In this document: one piece after another, positions 24,901-37,396 of the stretch
How positions within the stretch are numbered: position 1 is the first letter of the stretch
Layout of the letters: every line of letters begins with the position of its first letter
Source: Macrotrachela quadricornifera
Taxonomy: Eukaryota; Rotifera; Eurotatoria; Philodinida; Philodinidae
Direction: 5' to 3'
NCBI GenBank assembly: GCA_022393335.1
Contig: JAJEKB010020357.1
Span: 140,908 to 204,907 of the forward strand
Length of the DNA: 64,000 nt
Translations under genes and position numbers: made by a program
Notes under the pieces: generated by a model
The model's input: the letters and a program-made list of their open reading frames with translations, nothing else
Told to the model about the DNA's origin: nothing
The model's database searches: none

Positions 24901-26618
24901 ATAAAGATGGGTAATTATAAAAAAATATTCAATTTATCATTATAGTTGATAAATAAAAATTTAATTGTTTTCATTTTTTTTAATAGGAAACATGAATTAC
25001 AAAAAGTTCGTATATGGATTAAAAGTTTACCAACTTATTCAATGTCATTAGCAGATAGTAGTTGGCAAATACTTGATGAACCTATTGTTAATGAAATTGA
25101 AAAAAATGTTAAAACATTTTATACAGTAAAATTTTTTTTTTATATGAAAATATTTCTATTTTGCTTTTTATTCATAGAAACAATTAGCAAAAAATTCACC
25201 TAAAACAATAAAAACTATTCCTTTGGATCCACATAATTTATTTAAACCAAATGAATCATTTGGTATGTGTAATCCAGATGCGAGTACAATATTTTACATA
25301 TATGATCGGGTTGTTAATGTATCTTCTGCAACGGGTATACCTATTGGTACACGTGGTACAATTATTGGTATTACATTTGGACGAACTAATTTAGATATAT
25401 ACTATGAAGTATTATTTGATAATTTACCTTCAAATAGTCTTCATGTTATATTACTTGGAAAAAATCAACAAAGATGTCGTATTAAAGTTCGTTCATATCA
25501 TTTACTTAATTATTCTCATTCACTTCGACTTCGTTCAATGAATTCTCATCAACGACGATCTATAACTTCAAATAATATTTCAGAACCATATTCACATGAA
25601 CAAATATCAAGTTTTCGACAACAACAACAATCGGCTCGTACTTTCAAAAAGGATTCAAACGATAATAATACAGTACCTAAACCAAAATCAGCACCACCAT
25701 TATCTACACGTGATAAACCAGATTTTATTAAAAATAATGAACAAGAATCAATAATAAATAATTTATCATCAACAGAAATACCAACACAACCTGGTATTTC
25801 AATGGAAAATCCATCTTTAATTACATCACATGTGGAAAATTTATCTGATTCAAAAATCATACCACCACCACCACCAATGAATGTTAATATACCAGCAGAA
25901 ACACATTCGACATCTTCAACTTTAAATTCATCAGCAGATCCTTTTTTTTTGCGTGCCATTCAAGATTTTGAACCAGTAGAAAATGCTCTACAACAATCAT
26001 CAGAAATTAACGCATCAATACCATCACAGCCTTTTAATCCTGGAATGTCCTTTCAGCAACAATGGTCATATCCACCATATCAATATGTTCAACCTCCATG
26101 TATATGATTAACTTTTTCTTTCATTATAAAATTTTTATTATTATCTTTTAGTAACAACTGAAAGTACCGAATATATGTCACAAATGCCACCATATCCATT
26201 TGAACAACAATTTCCGGCGTATATGCCATTTGGATCTCAACAACCAGCAAATTACTATCCTTTTTCATCATTCAATCCAATGGGTCAAGGTCCCCCGCAG
26301 TTCTATGACTTAAATGGTCAATCGTTTTTGCCAATATATGATATACCTCCGGAAAATCCATATCCTGACTATACTATTCAGCCTATGGCTACTTCAATGC
26401 CTATAAATTATGCCCAACAACAACAACAACAACAAGCATTACCAATGCAAATGCAAAATATATCTATGGGATCAGGTCAATCTACAACAACTTCTCATAT
26501 CCCATCTCAATCTTCACCATTACAACCTCAGCAAATGACTTCAGCTCCTCCAATAAATAGAGCAACTCTTCAATTTATTCCATCTCAGGTGTTCCGTAAT
26601 AGACCTAAAAAATCATAA
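18957..26618 (+). CDS. XRN1: 5'-3' exoribonuclease 1
   Basis: Fifteen exons: 18957-19031, 19092-19223, 19274-19481, 19551-19660, 19722-19832, 19887-19972, 20032-20116, 20178-20346, 20404-21120, 21424-22952, 24696-24778, 24827-24910, 24987-25125, 25178-26099 and 26152-26618. They total 4917 nt in frame, 1638 aa (human about 1706). It starts [15 protein letters not shown] like all XRN proteins. Acidic active-site motifs are intact: [35 protein letters not shown] and GNDFIPHLP. These bind magnesium for processive hydrolysis of 5'-monophosphate RNA in cytoplasmic mRNA decay. A low-complexity Asp-rich linker (around 20700-20790) separates conserved regions 1 and 2. The SWSWFYP...APYLSDL and FEQLL motifs of CR2 follow, then PAZ/Tudor-, winged-helix- and SH3-like parts (RVVNVSS...GTRGTIIGI). 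The tail (exons 14-15) is Gln/Pro/Ser-rich and unstructured, probably for decapping partners. One intron (22953-24695) is very large for this locus. Confidence 0.97.
22953..24695. other. Large XRN1 intron, no gene seen
   Basis: This 1.74 kb intron is some 20-30 times the size of its neighbours. It contains a (TA)n run near 23620 and, from about 23630 to 23860, a stretch of more balanced composition. No terminal inverted repeats or coding frames were found. Old insertion debris is the simplest reading. Confidence 0.45.
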
Positions 26619-27067
26619 ATGAAAACTAAAACAAACTTTTAACAACAATCTATTTTCCTATTATCCTTTTTTTTAATGAATTACACGCATTGTAAGAAAA
26701 TGTTTGTTTTCTGCTCGTTTCTTCATTGTGATTATAGTAATTTTTTGTTTTTCTTGTTGATATATCTTTTATAATACTGATTCAAAAGATTTTGTTTTCA
26801 TGTCTTTCAATTTCTTGAAGGATGTGATATTTAAATATGAAGTTTTTGGTGTTTTTTTGTGCATGTGAATAAAAGAAAGAAATTACAGCAGACAAGAAAT
26901 ACATTTAAATTATTTTTTTTTGATAAATTCTGTTTCTTCAAATAATGATTATAATTTTTTTCTTATTTCTTTTTAGTAATAAATATTATGACTAAATAGA
27001 ACTAAGATTTAATTATTTTTACATAGAAATTATTTTTTATTTTAATAATATTCGGATTTTATTTTAG
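26619..27067. other. Short gap between XRN1 and CAPZB
   Basis: A 449 bp T-rich interval with the XRN1 3' UTR on the left. Immediately before the CAPZB ATG the sequence is TTTTATTTTAG, a strong splice-acceptor-like tract with no matching coding exon upstream. Confidence 0.5.
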
Positions 27068-28610
27068 ATGACTAGTAGTACAACTACAACAATGAATGCA
27101 TCAATTGATTCACAATTAGATTGTGCACTTGATTTGATGCGACGTTTACCTCCACAACAAGTGGAAAAAAATCTTTCTGATCTTATTGATCTTATACCTA
27201 ATTTAACTGAAGAACTTTTAGCTGCTATTGATCAACCACTTAAAGTTGTTCGTGATCGAACAGTTGGTAAAGATTATTTATTATGTGATTATAATCGTGA
27301 TGGTGATTCATATAGATCACCATGGACAAATACATATACACCACCTTTTGATGGTATGTTTTATTTCAATTGAAATTAATTAATTAAATACATTACAATC
27401 AAAATCAGGGATAAAAAAAATTTTCTCTGATTGTTTATTAATTGAGTAAACTTAAATGAAGTTCTTGATAGAGCTAGCTTTTTTTTGCAGATATATTTTT
27501 AAATTTAATTAGCAAAGAGAATGGACTAAGCGTACGAAATTATTTGCAACAGTAATATTATAAAATCCATTTTCATATGTAAACGTATATGAAATCACTC
27601 TTGCTCGAAATCTAATTTCATGTCAAATATGAATTTTAATATACTACGCTTCGCTGTACAATTTTCTCTCATTTAATTTAGAAATATTTCTTTATACTCT
27701 CATCACGAAATACATGCAAATTTGTGACGCTATATTTAGTAATGAAATTTTATTAGGCTTAATTCGAAAAGCTATAATCGATTTTGACTTAGTTTTAAAA
27801 ACATTACAAGCAATAAATTTTACTATATATATCTTCAAATATGATGCAAAACTTTAGTCTATCTATAAAATTTATTAGACAGTTAACCAGAAAATTTTCA
27901 TAGATACATTGAAAAAATGAGCGAATTTAGACTATACCATTTTCTCTTCGAAAACTATAAATATTATAAGCAACGGTTTACTAAAATTTTTATAATGATT
28001 TAATAAAGAGATATATATATATATATTCATTTTTCCAGGAAATCTTCCATCTGATCGTCTTCGTCAATTAGAAATCGATGCAAATCAAGCATTTGAACAA
28101 TATCGTGAAATGTATTTTGAAGGTGGTGTTTCATCTGTATATTTTTGGGATCTTGAAAATGGTTTTGCTGGTGTTGTACTTATAAAAAAAGTTGGTGATG
28201 GTAGTAAAAAAATTAAAGGTTGTTGGGATTCAATTCATGTTATTGAAGTACAAGAAAAACAAAATGGTCGTTTAGCACATTATAAATTAACATCAACAGT
28301 TATGCTTTGGTTACAAACACATAAAACAATGTCTGGTATGATGAATTTAGGTGGAAGTTTAACACGACAACTTGAAAGTGATTCTCAAATAACAGAATTT
28401 TCTCAACATATTATTAATATTGGTAAAATGGTTGAAGAAATGGAAAATAAAATTCGACAAACACTTAATTCAATTTATTTTGGTAAAACAAAAGATATTT
28501 TAAATAGTTTAAGAAATTCCGAAAATTTTCAAGGTCGTATTCGTTTACAACAAGCTAATTTTACAGGTGAATTACAAACTGCACTTAATCGTACAAGACC
28601 AGTTGAATAA
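27068..28610 (+). CDS. CAPZB: F-actin-capping protein subunit beta
   Basis: Two exons, 27068-27353 and 28039-28610, joined at a split Gly codon, 285 aa (human beta is 272-277). After a 13-residue Thr/Ser-rich extension the protein begins with the diagnostic [15 protein letters not shown] and continues through [16 protein letters not shown] and [12 protein letters not shown] to a C-terminal helical region with [15 protein letters not shown]. The beta subunit pairs with CAPZA to cap actin barbed ends. The final stretch after the NLGG block forms the amphipathic tentacle that contacts actin. The ATG directly abuts a TTTTAG acceptor, so the mRNA 5' end is probably made by splicing in the UTR or by a trans-spliced leader. 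The 685 bp intron is longer than most here and AT-rich without features. Confidence 0.97.
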
Positions 28611-28831
28611 AATCGTTTCAAAATATTTTATTTTTATTTAAAAAAACAAAAAAAAACTGAGAATTAATTATAATTTTCTTTTTTTTGTTTAAATTTGCTT
28701 ATTTTTATCTATATCAAAGCTTCATGATGCATGTGGTATTTCTTTATTGCGTACATGTACAGTTCATTATATAACTAAAATAAAAAAAAACAAAAAAACA
28801 AACTTTTTTTAGATCTTATTATTTATTTATA

Positions 28832-30254
28832 ATGCTTAAGAGAACGTCGACTCCATCATCAAAAAAAAATTTTCATAAAATTTTATTACAAACAAATAGA
28901 ATTGAAAATTGTTCAAAAAGTACAAATACATCAAATGATATTGATGATATATTAATTCAAGGAGAAAATATGAATGATAATGAATTTGAAAAATTTATTC
29001 AAAGTAAATTTCCTTTTGTTCTTTTTTTTTTTTTAATAAGAATTATTTTTGAATTCATAAGTGGAAGAAATTTACTAGATGAATAAATTCTTTTGTAACA
29101 AATTTCAAGTGTTAAAAAAATAAAAGAATTTTTAACTTGTTAGAAATGAATATTTTATTTAATTTCTATTAGAATTGCAAATTTACTTTTGTTTTTATTA
29201 ATAGAATTTCAAAGTGATATTAATGAGGACTAAATAGGGTAGTGTACTTTAGTTCAAAAAAACTATTCAACAATTTTTAAGAACTCATTTGATATAATCT
29301 TAGAATAATATTCATCTGTTGTCTTTTGAAATATATATATCGATATAATAAATTATTAAGATAAATATTTAAATTAATTCAGCAAAGAAAAATAATGAGT
29401 ACTTACTAAAAAAAGAAACTGATAAAGTAAAAAAGTACAATAGCAATTTAAGACTTTATTGTAATGATAAAATACTTAATCATACATTCTACTAATTTTT
29501 TTCATTCATGAAAAAACTTAAACAAAATTCGATATAAATTGACCCATTATTTTTATTCTCAATGATTCTATCATGACGTATGCACATACTTGTTCAATTA
29601 ACTCGTCAATTGATTTTGAAATTGCATCAAGTGTAATCTTTCGACATTTTTTTTTTTAGTTATTGCATTTTTTTCAAGTTTTGCATAGAAAATCTATATA
29701 AAAAAAATTTTCTTTCTTCATATTAAATACTCATTTTTGTTAAATATTGTATAAAATAAGTATATTCATTGAGCACATCCTTTTCCGTTCTATTTATTTG
29801 AATAGAAAAAAATAGAAACTTCTATTAATCAGATTATTTTAAAAATATGATCTTTTATATAATAGTTCATGCATCGAATAGCTATTGGAAAATATTAGCT
29901 GAACGTGCTCGAATTAAACTTGAAGTTCAATTAAGAGAAAATCGACAAGTATATATTAATGAAAAAGAAAAAAATTTATTTATTTATTTCTTTTTTTATT
30001 ATTATTGTTTATAGCTTCATGAATTATTTAATGAATTAATTAAAGAAAATGAACAATTACAAAATAAAAATGAACAATGTGAATATTTAACAAATATATT
30101 TAATGTATGTATACAAGTATTAAATTTCTGTTGTTTTATTTTTTTTAAATATATATTTTTATTTTAGTCAATAATATCAGAACATGATAGTGGTATTGAA
30201 TTACATACAATTGATGAATCTCCAATAGTAAAACGACAAAAAATATCATATTAG
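28832..30254 (+). CDS. GMNN: Geminin, DNA replication licensing inhibitor
   Basis: Four exons, 28832-29003, 29866-29948, 30015-30104 and 30168-30254, sum to 432 nt, 143 aa (human geminin 209). The key evidence is the coiled coil: an SYWKILAERARIKLE segment, then LRENRQLHELFNELIKENEQL and a YLTNIF element. Together they match geminin's SxYWK-x-x-AE motif and heptad helix, which binds CDT1 and blocks MCM loading after S phase. The basic N-terminus (KRTSTPSSKK) is short and lacks an obvious RxxL destruction box; an acidic EFEKF patch precedes the coil as in vertebrate geminin. Idas/multicilin relatives share this coil, but they have a C-terminal TIRT domain that is absent here, favouring geminin. 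The first intron (29004-29865) is 862 bp. A TTTTTTTAG lies 20 bp upstream of the ATG. Confidence 0.85.
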
Positions 30255-33200
30255 ACAAATTTTATCGATTTATAATGAAATATAAAATAATTTTATTTAT
30301 AAATATGTATTATATTAAAAATATTAGATTTTTATAAAGCATATGTTATCAATTTTCACTGTCTTTTCTTTAAATGTTTAAATAAATAAATCTAGTCGTC
30401 TCTTTCGATATATACATATATATAAACGTCATTATGATAATATCGATGGAATCGATTATTTTATAGTTTATATGACCTTTATATATACTTTTTGATTGTA
30501 CGTAAAAAACAAAAAATAAGATGCATAGAAAAATTAGAGTTCCCTTTGTATTCAACTATTGAATATATATATGTATCATGTACTTGATCTGGTCATGTTG
30601 ACAAAATACTAATAGAGTGAGAAAAAAAAAAATTTGATATTTGTCATTATAATAAAAATATGTCTTCTGGCATTTTTCTTTTTCTGTCACAAAAACTATT
30701 GATATGTTGTTCGAGAAAGAATCTGCATATGATAATGATTAACTGTCAACATTAAGTAATGAAATAATAAAAGTTATTTTCTGATCCTATCGATAAATTA
30801 CTTTCTGATCAATTTCATTAATAATTAACAATAAACGATTATTTTAAATATATTTATATATTATTTCAAATAAAAATTTTTTTTTTTACATTATAAATCA
30901 AGGATATTCATATCACAATTGTATAACAATATATAAGAAATTAAACAAGACTCACTTGCTATATTACATAAACACAATTAGAAAATATTGTTTGTTCGTC
31001 TTCATTTTCTCTTATCATCATCATCTATTTTTGATGACAAACAACATGAGGTTCGTATAACCACATCCAATGTTGCTTGTCAATCAGATTAACTAGTGCA
31101 TTCTATTTCTCTTTTCTTTTCTCTCTTTTTTTGTTGTTGTTGATTTCCCTTGTTGCTGTCTTTCCTTCGAGATAATATTCTCATTTGATATCTCATAAAC
31201 ACGCATACGTAACTGTCAATAAAATGCATATAAAAGATAAAAATCGAACAATGTTTATTCATCAAAAAGAACAGGTGTCTGTAAGATTAAAACATAATCT
31301 ATATATATATAAGAAATAATATTGTTTATTTGAGTAAGAAACATATTTTAACGATTTCTTTCATGGTTATAGAAACCTATTAGATATGAAATGATCATAG
31401 TCATCTTTTTCTTCTTCTTCTTCTTCTTCTCATTTTCTCATTAAAATGAAATAGATAGAAGAAAAAAAACCGACTCATTTTTCTTTAAGTGTTTTCAAGT
31501 AAAAAAGTCATGCAATGAATTCTAATACGATATTCAACTAAAATACTTTATTATAATATTCTTTTTAAAGTAAGCAACGAAAAATTAGAATTTATTATAA
31601 GATATAATAATAAATGAAATTTAGATTTCATTATCTTGTAATATTTTATCTATTTACTTAAATTATTTAATAAATTTAAAAAAGAAAAAGAAAGAAACAC
31701 TTAAAAATTTTATTTTTTGATAAATATGAAAGTTAATATGATAATCGTCTGCTAAAAATAGAGATAGTTGAAAAAGTCTTCCACATGATTTCATCTTTAA
31801 CAATTGAATGATTCTCATAAATTGCTTGGAAAAAAATCTCTTCAAATTTTTTCAACTGTAGATAATAATATTTTACTTTCATTTTATTTTTCACATTATT
31901 AAAGAAAAATGATTGAAGAAATAATGAGTAAAATATTATTTTTTCTTATTCTATACCTTGAATTGTCATATATTTTAAGGTCATTTTTAAAGAAATCATA
32001 TAGTATAACTTCGTGATATTTATAAGATGATTATAAAAAATATAATGTCATACTGATATTGTTTGTAAGAAAACAAGTCAAGTATAGTATGTATATTAAA
32101 GTTTATTTAAGAAAATATAAATAGAACTGATAGTAGCTTTTATGATTTTCTTTTAATGATCAATTATGATAACATACGTTAGAATTCTGGTTATCTAATA
32201 TGATCTTAATTTCTTTTCTTTCTTTTTTTTTGTATAGAAACGTTTACAATTAAGATAATGCAACTTCATCAGATAAATGTTTTCTTTTATCCGTATGTTA
32301 TTTATAAATAATAAAAGAATCATTTTCCTCTTCTTTTTTTTTAAATAAAAGAAAAGTAATCTACATAAGAAAATAAGCAGTTTCACATGAAGAAGTGCTA
32401 ATATTTCATTAAATTTCTAGAATATTAGATGACAGAAAAGCGTCTTTAGAGAAAATAATAAAATGTCTATTGTAAGATCTTGCTTTTTTTTTTCTTCTAT
32501 GATTATACTCTTCATCGTTTAAGGCATCCGATGAACAACCATGATATAAAATAAGACAAAAAAAACTAATTTAACTGATGTTATATATAATGTATTTTTT
32601 TTCTTCTAGAGAATATTATCTTTGAAATGTAGCCATATTGGAAAACATATGTAAGTTAAAAGCAAATAAAAATTGAGAAAACAAACTCTTTTAAACGATT
32701 TTTTTTTCTATTTGATTATTTTATTGTGTTAATTTTATGTATCTCATATGAGTAAATTATTTCTATTGACCTTATATTCACTTTTGAACTAGTATATTAC
32801 TATGTCTATTTTTTATTTAATTGTATCTTTTTAAAATGGAACACATGATGTCAATAAATAAGAGATAGAAAGCATCGATAAGTACCGTTGCACGTAATTA
32901 TTAATTCAATGTTGATATGAGTGTCAAAAAAAAAAATCAGCGAATCATTCTTGTTTGTGTTGCTTATAGAATTAGGATGCTTTCATTCTGTTTCTCTTCC
33001 TTTTTGTCGATACTAAGTACTCATTCGAAGAAGAAAAAAAAAAGAAAAGGCAAAAATCAGTTCTGATAATGATTCCTTCTTGATTACCTATCATTAATAC
33101 CGAACAAAAATCTCTTTGCATTTCCGTAATATATTGAACATAATAATAAAGTAACTATTTTTAGTTTTATATAGAAAATTCACCAGATGGCATTATTACT

Positions 33201-34045
33201 TTATTTATTATAGAATATAGTAGTATACTTTTTTTTTTTTTCTTATCTAATTTTTTAATAACGTTATTGATTAAATTATTCATAGATATATTTTGTTCAT
33301 AGAGTTTATTATCTTACATAAGAATAAGTACTTATTCATTTTTCTTTAATTTTCTATTATTGATATAACAGAGCGTTAATTATTAATGAGAGTAAGAGTG
33401 ATGACATTTTCAAATCTGTTTGTTACCGGATAGAAACCGATAACATGATCTTTGATAACGAGACAAATAGCTGACACATATATGCTATAAATCATAGAGA
33501 ACGATGACATACTTGCACACCCGTTGTCATATACAAGTGCCTGTGATTAAAGATTTTCTTGTGTAGGATGATGATAAAACTGCCGATCTTATTATCTTGT
33601 TCTTTCTTTTTTTTCTTAATATATAGGTTTTTCTTTCTCTTCTTAATAGACAGTTAGCATAGTCATCATACGATGGAAATGACATCCAACGGAGTATCGA
33701 ATGATAAAAAAGGTGATAGAGATAGAAAACAACATCATACTATTTAACAATGCATTTGCTTATTTACGTTATTACTATAGATAGGACGAGAGTAGAATAT
33801 ATGATTATATTCTAATTTTTATTTTTTTAGAATATAATAATAACAAGAGTTGAGAATTAATTCAATGATACGCAGAAAAAATAAAAGAGACAACCATAGG
33901 CTATCGTTATTTTATTATTATTATTTTCTTTTTGTAGTAGTTTGAATTTTTTTTTTATTTATCATTTAATATTATTATTATAAAATAATAAAAAAAAAAT
34001 TATTTATTTAGTCAAATTTAAATATATGTATAATAAATAATTATC
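30255..34045. other. 3.8 kb AT-rich gene desert
   Basis: Extremely AT-rich sequence with long homopolymer runs and a (CTT)n microsatellite at about 31405-31430. Open frames on either strand are short, hydrophobic or Lys/Phe/Leu-rich and unspliced, as expected by chance. The right end should contain the GPCR 5' UTR and promoter. A patch at 33400-33560 is less AT-rich, but I cannot identify it. Confidence 0.45.
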
Positions 34046-37000
34046 ATGAGTACATTCACATCATCATCATCATCATCGACATTCGTCAATGTATCCGATA
34101 TTACATTTAATAATAGTACAACATCAACAATGCCCATGTGGATTCGTATAGTTACTTTAACATGTATGATATTAATTGATATAAGTGCATTTCTTGGTAA
34201 TTTACTTGTAATATGTGCTTTTTTTCGTACACGTCGTTTACAAACAGTAACCAATTATTTTATAGCATCGTTAGCATTTGCTGATGCATTAGTTGCAATA
34301 TTTGTTCTTCCATTAAGTATTTATTGTTATCAACGTGATCGTTCATGGAAACTTGGATTAATTTTATGTGATCTATGGGTATCATCTGATGTTCTATTAT
34401 GTACATCAAGTATACTTAATTTAGCTTGTATATCCGTTGATCGATATATGGCTATAACAAAACCATTAACATATACAGCATATAGATCAAAATTTCTTGC
34501 TCGTGTTATGATTTTATTAGTATGGATTGTTTCAGCTGTTATAACATGTCCACCGATATTTGGTTGGAGAGATAAAAATAGACGTCAAACAGTAAAAATT
34601 TATATGTTAATTATATAAAATTTTTTTTTTTTATAATTTTAGGTTGAACAAGAACATAAATGTGATTTAAATACTGCACGAGGTTATGTTGTTTATTCAG
34701 CACTTGGTTCATTTTATCTTCCAGGTGTTGTTATGATATTTGTTTATATACGTATATTTATGGTTGTTTATGATCGTGAAAATTTAATAAAAAAATTTCA
34801 TAATAATAATAAAAATAATAATCATCAATCATCAACTTTATCATTAAAATCTAATCAGAATGATTCAACAATAAATAATATAAATATATTAAATAAGAAA
34901 AAAAAATTTCCAAAATTTTCTTCATGTTGTTGTTTTTGTTATCAAAAAAAATCTCAAAATAATCAAACATTAAGACCATCATCAAAGGCACATTATTCAT
35001 TTAGTAATTGTCCAACAATTGAACAAAATCAAAATGGTTATCTTATTTATCGTTTTACAAATAATAATATGAATACTAATAATATTAATTCTAATAATCA
35101 TACAGATTCACCTGTACATATATCAACATCAAATTCTAAAACATCTATTTTTTGTCATCCATGTAAAAATTCAACAAAAAAATTAAATACTATATCAGAT
35201 GATACTTATCAATATCGTCGTCAGTATTTATCACAAATTGCAGCTGAATATCAATTTCGTAATGATGAATCACCATGTTATGAATTAAAAACATTTGAAA
35301 ATTCTTTATCACCATTAATTAAATGTCGATCACGTTCATTTGAACAATCAACATCAAGTAAAATACGTGATTTAAATACAGAATTAAGTCATAGTCGACA
35401 ATTAAAAGCAGCAGCTGTAGCAGCTGCTTCTATATCAACCACAACAACAAATACTAAAGATACACTTAAACAAGAAGTAAGATTATTTAATAATTTAATA
35501 TGATTATTATTATTAATAAAACATAATGAAATCCGATTAATTTTAAATCTCAGTTTATCAAAATGAGATTCTTTATCACAAGTAATCCATAAAATAAAAA
35601 CAAAAAAAAATATTAGTAATTAATTCTTGATGACGTTAGATTTTAATTAGTTTTATTGAATAGGCAAAGAGAAGTAATTAAATATATTATATATTAATTC
35701 TTAAGATTAATAAACTTCTATATGCCTTTATGATTTGTTATAAATTTTTGACATTGTTAAGTGACTCTTCAAATGAATAAAGAATATGTATGAGCCGATT
35801 ATGAAGTATTAGACAAATCCTTTTCTTTTTTTTTTTTTGCTCATAGAAATGTTATGTCAAGATAGAATGTACTCATAACATTCCTTAGAATATAGAAATG
35901 AATAATTTCTAAAAAAGAAAATTCGAGTCAGATTGTTTCAAGGTTCTTATACATTCGTTGACCTGTGCAATATTCATGACTATTCCTCGAAACAAATTCC
36001 ATTACGTAAAAACTACTCAAAGATAAAGGATAATTACTTTTTGTTCTTTTTTTGTCCTTTTAGATCATCATAGAACGGAAGTAGCTCGATATTTATATCT
36101 TCTATTCTTAAAAGAACAAAAAGTAGAACACCAGGGCGTAATTGTATCCGATAGTTGAACATTGAAACAGTTAGAAAATCATAAGGATTATTCTACTTCC
36201 TCATATAATTATATGATATTATAAAAGATAAGTTGTCTCAAATATTTTTCCTTTTTTTTGTCATATAACTAATTTCGTATTCTCTATTTATTGATTGAAA
36301 TTAAAAGATTAAATTAATATATATTTCCTTTTAGAATGACCTCGATGATTTAATATTATCAAATAAAGAAAATACTAAACATGAAAATCTATTTCCATTA
36401 GTAAATAAAGATTTACATCAAACAACAACACAATCATTAACTGAATTAACACATTTATCAATAATAAAAAATACAGATAAATATAAAAAAACTCATAATC
36501 AACAATTAAATGTTGTACCAATGAGAACAAGAGCAACAACAAATCCATTAATAATGCAACAAAATTTTTCCAATAGTTCAACATATCCATATTTTATGCG
36601 ACAAAAACAATCATTACCAGAACCAACACGTATAAATCGTCGAATAAAAACTTCACGTTTAATACAAACTTCACCATCAGCATTATTAATTGAAAATTTT
36701 AAACAACAACATAGAATAACACATAATTCATCAGTACAATCAAGTCAATCATCAAAATCATCTTCATTAACACGTCATTTTAATAATTCAAATGAAAATA
36801 ATCTTAATCAAAACTATTTTTTATCTTGTTGTTATTATTGCTGTTGTACATCATCATCATCATCATCAAAAAATTTATCACAAAATAAATCCAAACAAAT
36901 ATTTACTTATACACCAAATCATTCATTAACAAATGATGAAGATGATGATGATAAAATATCATCAAATGATACATCAAATCGTACACCTATATATACACCA

Positions 37001-37396
37001 ATTCATTCATCAGGTTTACCACGTACAAGTGCAAGTAGTAATGGTACACCAGGTGATGTTCATCGACGAGAACGTATTCGTTTTATGAAAGAACAAAAAA
37101 CAGCTAAAACATTAGCAGTTGTTGTTGGTGGTTTTATAATACTTTGGTTACCTTTTTTTATTATGTATGTTATACCACCAGAAAAACATTTATTAAATGT
37201 TAATACAGTTACATTAATAACATGGCTTGGATATTTTAATTCAGTTATTAATCCAATTATATATGCTTATTGTTCAAAACAATTTCGTATGGCTTTTTGG
37301 AATATAACATTTGGTGTATGTATTAAAAAATCTTCAGGATTATTACCAATTGCAAATAGAAATAAACTATTACATCAACATCGTATTAATGCATGA
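34046..37396 (+). CDS. Biogenic-amine GPCR, alpha1-adrenergic/octopamine-like
   Basis: Three exons, 34046-34591, 34643-35476 and 36335-37396, give 2442 nt in frame, 813 aa, nearly twice a typical amine receptor. Class A marks are present: GNLLV in TM1, LAFADALVA in TM2, Cys108 and Asp115 (D3.32, the amine-binding acid) in TM3, DRYMAITKPL (132-141), TM5 YSALGSFYLPG with the catechol-type serines, TM6 FIILWLPFF and TM7 GYFNSVINPIIYA. A conserved second-loop Cys (HKCDLN) follows exon 1. The TM5 and TM7 wording is closest to alpha1-adrenergic/octopamine receptors, but dopamine or tyramine cannot be excluded. The third intracellular loop is about 500 residues, Asn/Ser/His-rich with Cys clusters (CCCFCYQKK and CCYYCCCTSS) and homopolymeric tracts. 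The conserved KEQKTAKTL cassette before TM6 is intact. The first 30 residues carry N-glycosylation sequons. The intron at 35477-36334 lies inside the loop. Confidence 0.9.

Noticed and set aside
25549..25959. 136-codon antisense frame opposite XRN1
   Set aside because: It mirrors the low-complexity Pro/Ser/Asn tail of XRN1; the plus-strand frame is in phase with conserved XRN1 exons.
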